NCBI GenBank assembly: GCA_020350905.1
Contig: CP070843.1
Location: 3,527,655 to 3,533,516, forward strand
Direction: 5' to 3'
DNA: 5,862 nt
Source: Deltaproteobacteria bacterium
GTDB taxonomy: Bacteria; Desulfobacterota; Syntrophobacteria; BM002
In this document: piece after piece, positions 1-4,685 of the stretch
How the letters are laid out: each line of letters begins with the position of its first letter
Numbering within the stretch: the first letter of the stretch is position 1
Position numbers and translations under genes: made by a program
The notes under the pieces: model-generated
Databases searched by the model: none
What the model was told of the DNA's origin: nothing
The model's input: the letters and a program-made list of their open reading frames with translations, nothing else

Positions 1-5
1 AGGAC

Positions 6-353
6 CTAATTTCTTTCAAAATGTTTGGCGAGCAGGCTCTGGAGAAGCTGGCGATCATCCGCGGAGATATGTGCAAACTTTACACCAATGCCGCAATCTG
101 AACCAGATTCATGGGGGGTGGAGACGGTCTGCCAGACGACCATGGCAACAATATTGAGCGATCTGCTGTGGGGCACCTCAATTGTCACCAGCAATTTACC
201 TTCCACCTGTGACGGTTCCTGGCAAGAAATATGGGCACCAGAGGTGCTAATGTTCGTGGTTACCCCGTATATGGAACCACGGGTGGTATGCATATGTACG
301 GGCCATTTAACCTTGGCTCGGGGTTGGCCGCGATGCTTGATTCCTAGAACCAT
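6..353 (-). CDS. PilZ domain protein (c-di-GMP receptor), inner copy
   Basis: Single-domain PilZ protein of 115 residues, expected to be a cytoplasmic c-di-GMP sensor that changes partner binding when ligand is bound. Both ligand signatures are visible: RxxxR near the N-terminus (R8 and R12 from the chosen start) followed by KVKWPV, and the second loop N34-I-S-T-S-G39 (N/DxSxxG). The beta-barrel continues to VVWQ and GIGVKF, then a C-terminal helix (ADDRQLLQSLL). I chose the ATG at 353 because GAGGT lies six bases upstream; an in-frame ATG at 365 has only a weak AGGG and would add four residues. It lies 32 bases after the IHF gene on the same strand, so co-transcription is likely. It is clearly paralogous to the PilZ gene at 824-1144. 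The output partner (motility, pili, exopolysaccharide) cannot be inferred. Confidence 0.9.
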   Translation of the reverse strand: MVLGIKHRGQPRAKVKWPVHMHTTRGSIYGVTTNISTSGAHISCQEPSQVEGKLLVTIEVPHSRSLNIVAMVVWQTVSTPHESGSDCGIGVKFAHISADDRQLLQSLLAKHFERN

Positions 354-385
354 ATTCGACCTCATGGTGTGGCCCTGGATGATAT

Positions 386-673
386 CTATCTATTACCGTC
401 AATCTTATCCCTTAGTTTCCCGGAACACTTAAAGGTTACCACCTTCTTCGCCGGCAGCACCAATGGCTTTCCGGTGAGAGGGTTCCTGCCCTTTCTCTCT
501 TTTCTCTCACGGACGGAGAATTTTCCAAAGCCGCTAATGAGGACATCCTTGCCATCCCCCAAGGTTCCTTTGATCATTTCGAAAAGGCAGTCAACCACCT
601 CAGCGGATTGTTTCTTGGTATGGCCCACCCGATTGTGGATCACTTCAATAATGTCTGCCTTGGTTAAGGTCAT
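386..673 (-). CDS. ihfA: Integration host factor alpha-type subunit (HU/IHF family)
   Basis: A 95-residue HU/IHF-family protein that dimerises, binds the minor groove and bends DNA sharply. The N-terminal helices begin LTKADIIEVI, the ISGFGKF turn is at 46-52, and the DNA-binding arm carries G62-R-N-P65-LTGKP, whose proline is the intercalating residue of the family. It ends VVTFKCSGKLRDKI. The opening MTLTKADI resembles IhfA more than HU or IhfB, so alpha is preferred, but a homodimeric HU-like role is not excluded. The length is normal. The ATG is preceded by GGGAGG about nine bases upstream, an excellent ribosome site. The usual pheT neighbour of ihfA is absent; here it sits between two PilZ genes, 32 bases before one and 150 bases after the other. 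IHF commonly helps activators reach sigma-54 promoters, which fits the promoter at 1267-1282. Confidence 0.92.
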   Translation of the reverse strand: MTLTKADIIEVIHNRVGHTKKQSAEVVDCLFEMIKGTLGDGKDVLISGFGKFSVRERKERKGRNPLTGKPLVLPAKKVVTFKCSGKLRDKIDGNR

Positions 674-823
674 GGCAGCTGTCCTCCCTCAAAAACTGTC
701 TGTTACCTCAGTTGCGTCCATGATCTTTCTCTGATTGTGATGACGGTAAAGGAGAATTGAGCGAGCTCCCAATGAAAAATCAAACAGTCACAAATATAAC
801 TGCAACCGCAGGTCATCTCTGCT

Positions 824-1144
824 TCACTGCTCCCACCCTACTGATGTTGCGGGCGAGTGCCATATGAACCTGACCCCCATCCCATTTGGGCTTTTGCCGT
901 CACCACTGACGCAGACATTTGACCACACCACTTGCGCCCTCACTGTCAACGAGTGGTCCGAGTTGGGGATGTTGATTGTCAATGCCACGGTCTCGTTCAG
1001 GCCCAGAGGTCTAGAGCAACAGATAAACGCCCCCATCATACTGAGATTCATCGTTTCCCCCTCAAGTGACCCCTCAGCTGTTATTGCGGAGACCGGCCAT
1101 CGAACCTCAGCTCGGGGATATATTCGCCTCTCTTCGCCAGTCAT
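824..1144 (-). CDS. PilZ domain protein, outer copy with short C-terminus
   Basis: Second PilZ protein, 106 residues from the ATG at 1144. It contains ERRIYPRAEVRWPV with RxxxR at R7 and R11, then N33-L-S-M-M-G38 (NxSxxG), so both c-di-GMP contacts are kept. It aligns along most of its length with the PilZ protein at 6-353 (RWPV/KWPV, QVVW/MVVW, GMGVRF/GIGVKF). After GMGVRF it ends within 13 residues (IWHSPATSVGWEQ), where the paralogue has a leucine-rich terminal helix, so that helix is missing or replaced. An in-frame TTG at 1174 would add ten residues but lies inside a 9-bp hairpin with no ribosome site, whereas the ATG has TGGA six bases before it. It is the first gene after a sigma-54 promoter at 1267-1282 and may head a transcript continuing into ihfA. 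Its target is unknown. Confidence 0.85.
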   Translation of the reverse strand: MTGEERRIYPRAEVRWPVSAITAEGSLEGETMNLSMMGAFICCSRPLGLNETVALTINIPNSDHSLTVRAQVVWSNVCVSGDGKSPNGMGVRFIWHSPATSVGWEQ

Positions 1145-1169
1145 CTTTTGTCCACTCTTTCTTTTAGCA

Positions 1170-1196
1170 CTCAACTCTGAGTGGAGCAGAGTTGAG
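1170..1196 (-). promoter_or_regulatory. Perfect 9-bp inverted repeat in the PilZ leader
   Basis: CTCAACTCT and AGAGTTGAG are separated by nine bases. Read on the minus strand this forms a hairpin ending 25 bases before the PilZ ATG, downstream of the predicted sigma-54 start. It is not followed by a T run, so it is not an intrinsic terminator. It could be a protein operator, an mRNA-stabilising hairpin or a translation control element. It buries the alternative TTG start codon. Confidence 0.6.
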
Positions 1197-1266
1197 GTTG
1201 TCGCAGAGGATTGGGTAATAAGAATTTGTTATATCCTGTATTTTCAACCCTTTAGAGTGATCTACA

Positions 1267-1282
1267 AGCAAAATACATGCCA
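1267..1282 (-). promoter_or_regulatory. Sigma-54 (RpoN) -24/-12 promoter for the outer PilZ gene
   Basis: The minus strand reads C-TGGCATG-TATT-TTGCT, matching the sigma-54 consensus YTGGCACG-N4-TTGCW with one pyrimidine swap and exact GG/GC spacing. The predicted start is near 1256, giving a leader of about 112 bases before the ATG at 1144. Such promoters need an ATP-dependent enhancer-binding protein, so expression of this PilZ gene, and perhaps ihfA and the inner PilZ gene, is predicted to be activator-controlled. I saw no clear enhancer dyad or IHF consensus in the sequence immediately upstream. Confidence 0.7.
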
Positions 1283-1371
1283 GGCGGCTGAAATTAAGAC
1301 AAGAAATTGTAATTTTTCCTTGATTCCTCCACGCCGATAATTTAGAAAAAGGTGGCATTTTGGGGACTCCT

Positions 1372-1387
1372 GCTCCCCGCTCCCCGC
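1372..1387. repeat. 7-bp tandem repeat (GCTCCCC x2)
   Basis: Two perfect copies of GCTCCCC followed by GC. It belongs with the related heptamer pairs at 2429-2442, 2485-2498 and 3792-3813, all intergenic. Confidence 0.6.
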
Positions 1388-1505
1388 TTTGATGAGGACA
1401 GTCGGGCAGGTATCCGGAAGGGTTCCAAAGGTGAGCTATGATCGCCAGGATCGACTCAAACGTGCGTTGAGGTATGTTTTCACGCTTACACCCGAGGAAA
1501 ACAGG

Positions 1506-2396
1506 ATGACCAAAAAGGTGTTGCCCCTAGCATTTTTTCTTTTCATCACTCTTCTTCAGACGCTTCACGCCGAGAGCACACAGATAATTCAAACGGATCA
1601 ACTGAGTGTTCTGTTTGAAAAATCACGAAGAATTGCTGCGAAAGAAATCATCGATATGTATCCCACATTAAAGACTGCGTTGGAAAACACTCTTGGGTGG
1701 ACAATAGAATTCAAACCAACAATAGTACTTGTCAATGATTCAGAGAAATTTCAGGAAATGACCGGTCACAGTCTCATTGTTGCCTACGCTGTCTCCCAAA
1801 GAAATCTGATAGTGATTGACTATTCGAAGATGAACACGAAGCCCTTCAGCCTTGGATCGATCATAAAGCATGAATTATGTCACTTGCTGCTTCATAACAA
1901 AATAAGAGAAGTTATGCTACCAAGGTGGCTTGATGAAGGGGTCTCCCAGTGGGCTAGTGACGGTATAGCAGAAATAATAATGAGTAGAAAAGGATCGATT
2001 CTCGATGAGGCTGTTTTATCAAACAAGCTGTTAAGTCTCAGGAGATTAGATGAGCGTTTTCCTCGAGACGAGAAGTCTCTCCTGCTGGCTTATGAGGAGA
2101 GTAAAAGCATGGTAGAGTTTATCAGCCAAGCGTTTGGCAGGGAGGGAATCCTTGACCTGCTGAAACATATGGAGGATGGCGACGAAGTGGATGTGGCGAT
2201 TCTGAAGAGTTTCTCAATTCCTCCGGATGAGCTTCAGAGAAGGTGGCAAACCCATCTCAAAAAGAGAATTACCTGGTTTACGTACCTGGCGAACAACCTC
2301 TATGGAATCCTATTTTTTCTTGCAGCCTTGATCACTGTCGCCGGGTTTATCAGGGTGGTAATCAAGAAAAGACGATACGGAGACGAGGATCATTAG
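1506..2396 (+). CDS. Exported, membrane-anchored zinc peptidase (peptidase MA-like)
   Basis: A predicted 296-residue gluzincin metallopeptidase. Residues 1-22 form a signal peptide (MTKK, hydrophobic core, cleavage after LHA). The zinc motif is H122-E-L-C-H126 within IIKHELCHLLLH, and the third ligand is probably E144 in W141-L-D-E-G, 18 residues downstream, an arrangement typical of the peptidase MA-like family. One transmembrane helix at about 266-286 is followed by a basic then acidic tail (KKRRYGDEDH). The catalytic domain would therefore be periplasmic, tethered to the inner membrane, with the tail in the cytoplasm. The ATG at 1506 has GAGGA seven bases upstream and directly starts the signal peptide; an open frame from 1389 is not supported. 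It stands alone, convergent with the lipid-type operon. The substrate is unknown; envelope protein turnover or signalling are only possibilities. Confidence 0.87.
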   Translation: MTKKVLPLAFFLFITLLQTLHAESTQIIQTDQLSVLFEKSRRIAAKEIIDMYPTLKTALENTLGWTIEFKPTIVLVNDSEKFQEMTGHSLIVAYAVSQRNLIVIDYSKMNTKPFSLGSIIKHELCHLLLHNKIREVMLPRWLDEGVSQWASDGIAEIIMSRKGSILDEAVLSNKLLSLRRLDERFPRDEKSLLLAYEESKSMVEFISQAFGREGILDLLKHMEDGDEVDVAILKSFSIPPDELQRRWQTHLKKRITWFTYLANNLYGILFFLAALITVAGFIRVVIKKRRYGDEDH

Positions 2397-2428
2397 AGAT
2401 TTCGCATTTCTCTTTTGTCAGAAGGCTT

Positions 2429-2442
2429 AGGGCACAGGGTAC
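2429..2442. repeat. 7-bp tandem repeat (AGGGCAC/AGGGTAC)
   Basis: Two adjacent heptamers differing at one base, between the convergent peptidase and CDP-alcohol transferase genes. The reverse complement, GTGCCCT, resembles the CTGCCCT/CTGCCCC unit at 3792-3813. Confidence 0.45.
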
Positions 2443-2484
2443 AATGCTCAGGGATGAGGGAATCACCTGGTCAATTTTGTTTTC

Positions 2485-2498
2485 TGCGCCTTGCGCCA
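2485..2498. repeat. 7-bp tandem repeat (TGCGCCT/TGCGCCA)
   Basis: Two adjacent heptamers differing at the last base, in the same convergent intergenic gap; a single CTGCCCC follows at 2514-2520. Member of the heptamer family described for 3792-3813. Confidence 0.45.
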
Positions 2499-2521
2499 TA
2501 GTGCATCCATATTCTGCCCCC

Positions 2522-3190
2522 TTAATACCTATACCTACTGCTTACTGGTCGCTTCAGTCGGAATAGCGAAACCAAAACGGCGACATTTGGATGAACGGCG
2601 AGATAAACTAGGGCCAACAAGGGGAAGTGAATCCAGAAGGGCGTGAGAACTCCACAAATGATAATGACCGTGGTGCGGCTTCCTTTCCCGGCATACTCCG
2701 GCCGGCGATAGTCCAGTTCAAGACTTTCAGCGCGGGCGGTAGCATAGCTGACTTGGCTGCAACCCGCAACTGCCAAACCTGTAAGCACAATCAGCCAAAC
2801 GGGGCTGAAAATTACTCCTCCCAACCCCACACCAACTGAATAGCGAAGACAGTGAAAAAGAATACCGAACAAGAGAGAAAAGTCCATGTAACGGTCCAAT
2901 ACCGAGTCCAGAAAAGCCCCCTTAGAGCTCACTGTATCAGTCAGTCTGGCAACCTGGCCATCCACGCCATCCAGAATCTGAGCAACTGCAGCCAGCAGCC
3001 CCCCTATCCAGGCCAAGCCCAGTCCGAAGGCAATGCCACCGCTGATCCCTATACAGGCTGCCAAAAAGGTGAGAACAATGGGTCTCATTTCCGGCATGGT
3101 GTGGACCAACACCGCTGATACCGGAGCCGAGACATAGATCTTGATAAACCTTAATAAAAACCGATCAGTGGATTTCGTTTTCCAGCTCAT
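2522..3190 (-). CDS. CDP-alcohol phosphatidyltransferase family membrane enzyme
   Basis: An integral membrane enzyme of 222 residues that transfers a phospho-group from a CDP-alcohol to an acceptor alcohol, releasing CMP. The complete family signature is present: D74-x2-D77-G78-x2-A81-R82-x8-G91-x3-D95-x3-D99, the aspartates that hold the divalent metals. Several hydrophobic segments surround it (about 38-70, 102-125, 127-145, 170-205). The run LDRYMDFSLLFGI resembles enzymes of the inositol phosphate/DIPP-synthase-like branch more than PgsA or PssA, though this is from memory. Its ATG overlaps the stop of the upstream nucleotidyltransferase (ATGA), so translation is coupled and the two probably act in one pathway. 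The C-terminus (SRYRY) is short and polar. The acceptor and product, phospholipid or soluble phosphodiester, are undetermined. Confidence 0.88.
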   Translation of the reverse strand: MSWKTKSTDRFLLRFIKIYVSAPVSAVLVHTMPEMRPIVLTFLAACIGISGGIAFGLGLAWIGGLLAAVAQILDGVDGQVARLTDTVSSKGAFLDSVLDRYMDFSLLFGILFHCLRYSVGVGLGGVIFSPVWLIVLTGLAVAGCSQVSYATARAESLELDYRRPEYAGKGSRTTVIIICGVLTPFWIHFPLLALVYLAVHPNVAVLVSLFRLKRPVSSRYRY

Positions 3191-3717
3191 CCCTTGTCCT
3201 CCGGCTTTCGCTGTAAAAATCGAGCCACAGTTGCTGGAACTAACCTCTCCCAGTTGCCATTCGATGCAAGCAGGGAACGCACCTCCTGGCCGCTGATTTC
3301 TTTTTTCAAGTTGTCCACCACAACGACCTTGAGCCCAGCCCTACGAAATCGTTCCGCCTTTTGCCTTTCCCAGGGAGAATAGACCACAACGAACATCGCG
3401 GTACCTGGTGGAACATAGTAATGCCAGCGGTCAGGATGGTGGATCGGCAAAGGGACTAGAAAGATCCGCTCCAGTGGATATCCTTCGTCGCGAAGGGTCT
3501 TTTGAATCATCATCAGCCTTTCCGCGAAGGTAAACGGATTTTCTTCCGGAAGGTGACGATGCTCATTCAATTCATCCTCCAAAATAGTACTTGGATCAGG
3601 ATTGGTGATACCCACAAACACATGCTCAGAGCGTTCCCAGACCAAACGGAAGTAGCGTAGATGCTCAAGATGAAACGGCTGAAAGCGGCCGTGAATCATG
3701 CCATATTTGTATCGCAT
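3187..3717 (-). CDS. NadM-like nucleotidyltransferase (NMN adenylyltransferase family)
   Basis: A 176-residue HIGH-superfamily nucleotidyltransferase resembling archaeal-type NMN adenylyltransferase (NadM) in length and motifs. G10-R-F-Q-P-F-H16-L-E-H19 is the (H/T)xGH nucleotide-binding site, but the glycine is replaced by glutamate. E59-NPFTFAER67 and the late I141-SGQEVR147 (ISxTxxR) contact the triphosphate and are intact, followed by NWERLVP. The plain reading is NMN + ATP giving NAD and pyrophosphate. The overlap by ATGA with a CDP-alcohol transferase suggests instead, or as well, a cytidylyltransferase that activates an alcohol phosphate; that is inference. The start is well supported: GAGGTG lies five bases before the ATG. 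A TATAAT at 3738-3743 could be its -10 box. A gene symbol is withheld because the substrate is uncertain. Confidence 0.85.
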   Translation of the reverse strand: MRYKYGMIHGRFQPFHLEHLRYFRLVWERSEHVFVGITNPDPSTILEDELNEHRHLPEENPFTFAERLMMIQKTLRDEGYPLERIFLVPLPIHHPDRWHYYVPPGTAMFVVVYSPWERQKAERFRRAGLKVVVVDNLKKEISGQEVRSLLASNGNWERLVPATVARFLQRKPEDKG

Positions 3718-3737
3718 AATTACACCTCACAGGGGTG

Positions 3738-3743
3738 ATTATA
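3738..3743 (-). promoter_or_regulatory. Candidate -10 box (TATAAT) for the NadM-like operon
   Basis: A perfect TATAAT on the minus strand places the start near 3731, just before the GAGGTG ribosome site, giving a very short leader. No good -35 hexamer is found at 16-18 bases (only CTGAGC-like), so an activator or a different promoter is possible. Confidence 0.35.
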
Positions 3744-3791
3744 GATTGCAGATTAAAAAGCTCAGCGGTTCACATTCAGGATAACTAAAAT

Positions 3792-3813
3792 CTGCCCTCT
3801 GCCCCCTGCCTGC
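3792..3813. repeat. 7-bp tandem repeat (CTGCCCT/CTGCCCC/CTGCC)
   Basis: CTGCC recurs at 3792, 3799 and 3806 with exact 7-base period, then CTGC. It is the longest of four intergenic heptamer tracts in the window. Related units elsewhere are GTGCCCT (complement of 2429-2435), TGCGCCT and GCTCCCC. Confidence 0.6.
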
Positions 3814-3904
3814 TAATCGTACAATATCTCCCAGTTGGCGTGGAATGAACTGTCCTGGAAACTGTATCTGTATTCCAATTTTGGAGGTATTTTGCTTTAA
3901 AAAC

Positions 3905-3920
3905 ATAGCATATTTGCTAT
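3905..3920. promoter_or_regulatory. Operator-like dyad 1 (ATAGCA-N4-TGCTAT)
   Basis: Perfect 6-bp half-sites with a TATT spacer, 16 bp in all, the size bound by a helix-turn-helix dimer. Its centre lies 32 bp from that of the second dyad, three helical turns, so two dimers would sit on the same DNA face. Confidence 0.55.
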
Positions 3921-3934
3921 AAAAATCCCATATG

Positions 3935-3954
3935 ATATAGCATACTTGCTATAT
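3935..3954. promoter_or_regulatory. Operator-like dyad 2 (ATATAGCA-N4-TGCTATAT)
   Basis: Perfect 8-bp half-sites around a TACT spacer, sharing ATAGCA/TGCTAT with dyad 1. TTGCTA at 3914-3919 and TATAGC at 3936-3941 could form a weak promoter (16-base spacing) covered by both dyads, the usual layout of an autoregulated repressor locus, yet no regulator gene follows. Confidence 0.55.
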
Positions 3955-3965
3955 TTCTTGGACGT

Positions 3966-4041
3966 GAGGTAAAAAGAGGTAAAAGGGGGGGTATTTTCTC
4001 TGATTTGTTACCCAAATGTTACCCATGTTACTCACTGTAAC
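3966..4041. repeat. Phased GGTAA/TTACC word cluster
   Basis: GAGGTAA occurs at 3966 and 3976 (10-base step). GTTACCC then occurs at 4007 and 4018, and GTTACTC at 4027 (11- and 9-base steps), on the opposite orientation, closing with an inverted GTAAC at 4037-4041. About one helical turn between words puts them on one DNA face, as with iterons or cooperative operator sites. A G7 run sits between the two groups. Confidence 0.45.
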
Positions 4042-4201
4042 GCACTGAATGGGGAATCCAGTGAACAAAAAAAGGCAGGCTAAATGCCCCCTTCATTTTT
4101 CCTCGCACTTTTTGATTTTTTTCCCCTGACAGGTCGGTGGGGGGTTGTTTTATTAGCATTTAACAGGTGTTACTTTTTGTATGTGCATTGTATCTCTTTC
4201 C

Positions 4202-4217
4202 ATACCATTTCTGGTAT
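4202..4217. promoter_or_regulatory. Dyad ATACCA-N4-TGGTAT
   Basis: A perfect 6-bp inverted repeat with a four-base TTTC spacer: the same 6-4-6 layout as the dyads at 3905 and 3935, but with CC in place of GC. Possibly a site for the same or a related regulator. Confidence 0.35.
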
Positions 4218-4272
4218 TACAGTGGCAAAGATGCAAATTATCAAGGCGGGATTCCGGACCGCAAAGTCGCAT

Positions 4273-4301
4273 TAGACAAGGACTCGGGGATTTTTTATAC
4301 T
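4273..4301 (+). promoter_or_regulatory. Sigma-70-type promoter (TAGACA-N17-TATACT)
   Basis: Both hexamers match the consensus at five of six bases with ideal 17-base spacing; the start would be near 4308. The nearest supported gene downstream is the MerR gene at 4686, so the transcript would have a leader of about 380 bases beginning with the hairpin at 4331-4362, or could be a separate small RNA. Confidence 0.45.
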
Positions 4302-4386
4302 TTGTTTAACACGGGCACGTAAGTTGCTTATAGTAACAGCAATTAGATGTTTGTTGTTATTAAATAAATTATCAAAAATCCAGTCC
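4280..4386. repeat. Bulged inverted repeat flanking the 4296-4373 segment
   Basis: GGACT-CGG-GGATTTTT (4280-4295) pairs with AAAAATCC-AGTCC (4374-4386), 13 base pairs with a three-base bulge. It encloses 78 AT-rich bases. It could be the ends of a tiny non-autonomous element or chance; no target duplication was found. Confidence 0.35.
4331..4362 (+). other. 12-bp hairpin in the leader downstream of the 4273 promoter
   Basis: Bases 4331-4342 pair with 4351-4362 (core TAACAGCAA with TTGTTGTTA) with two G-U pairs and an eight-base loop. It starts about 23 bases into the predicted transcript and is followed by A-rich sequence, not a T run, so it is not a terminator. It could stabilise the 5' end of an mRNA or small RNA. 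Confidence 0.4.
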
Positions 4387-4585
4387 CCGCGCCTCTGGAA
4401 TGGCGCAGGCGAAAATGACGAGGGCAGAGGTAAAGCCAGCCAAGTGTGTTTGCGAGGCGATTATTTGGCACAAGCTCAATGCAAGCGGCGAAAGTGACAG
4501 ATCTTGCGCCTTTTGCGAGCAAAAAGCTAGCCTAGGTCCTAATCCCGAACAGCTAATATCCCAGCGAAGGCCAGAGGGGATTTTA

Positions 4586-4598
4586 AATCAAATGGTTG
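4586..4598 (+). promoter_or_regulatory. Perfect IHF consensus site upstream of MerR gene
   Basis: AATCAA-ATGG-TTG fits WATCAA-N4-TTR at every fixed base, with an adjoining TTTTAAA tract. It lies about 88 bases before the MerR GTG and overlaps a TTGGC/GCCAA dyad. The window itself encodes an IHF subunit. A chance match is possible. Confidence 0.4.
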
Positions 4599-4610
4599 GC
4601 GAATTGCCAA
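4596..4610. promoter_or_regulatory. Dyad TTGGC-N5-GCCAA upstream of MerR gene
   Basis: A perfect 5-bp inverted repeat, 75 bases before the MerR start codon. MerR-type dimers bind such dyads, so autoregulation is a reasonable guess, but it does not lie between recognisable -35 and -10 boxes. Confidence 0.35.
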
Positions 4611-4685
4611 AGAAGCACCGCCCAAACAAGAAAAGACGGCGAGGTTATAAGTGGACAAGAGCGGTTCATTATAAAGGGGAAGACA

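Larger units (their letters stand above)
1145..1505. other. Divergent intergenic region between PilZ gene and peptidase gene
   Basis: There is no convincing gene in these 361 bases. The left half holds the leader hairpin (1170-1196) and sigma-54 promoter (1267-1282) of the PilZ gene. The right half holds a 7-bp tandem repeat (1372-1387) and the leader of the peptidase gene with GAGGA at 1494-1498. An open frame from 1389 runs into the peptidase, but its first 39 residues precede a clear signal peptide and lack a ribosome site, so they are treated as non-coding. Confidence 0.6.
3718..4685. other. Gene-free, operator-dense intergenic region
   Basis: No open frame here looks like a protein. About 3880-4380 is distinctly AT-rich compared with its flanks. 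Ordered signals are many: heptamer repeat (3792-3813), paired dyads (3905-3954), phased GGTAA/TTACC words (3966-4041), an N4 dyad (4202-4217), a sigma-70 promoter (4273-4301), a hairpin (4331-4362), an IHF consensus (4586-4598) and a TTGGC/GCCAA dyad (4596-4610). The left edge serves the NadM-like gene and the right edge the MerR gene. The middle may be the remains of a lost regulator or toxin-antitoxin locus, or a non-coding transcript. Confidence 0.5.

Noticed and set aside
25..734. Plus-strand open frames opposite PilZ and ihfA
   Set aside because: They are antisense shadows; the minus-strand proteins match known families end to end.
1389..1505. 39-residue N-terminal extension of the peptidase
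   Set aside because: It would bury the signal peptide, lacks a ribosome site and overlaps repeat-like leader DNA.
2395..2416. Possible terminator after the peptidase (AGAGA/TCTCT then TTTT)
   Set aside because: The stem is only five weak pairs with a nine-base loop and overlaps the stop codon.
4084..4275. 63-residue hydrophobic open frame on the plus strand
   Set aside because: It has no proper ribosome site, low-complexity T-rich coding and no recognisable family; it also runs across a dyad in AT-rich intergenic DNA.
4304..4359. Integron attC-like GTTTAAC
   Set aside because: No matching GTTRRRY partner core and no integrase; the match is short enough to be chance.
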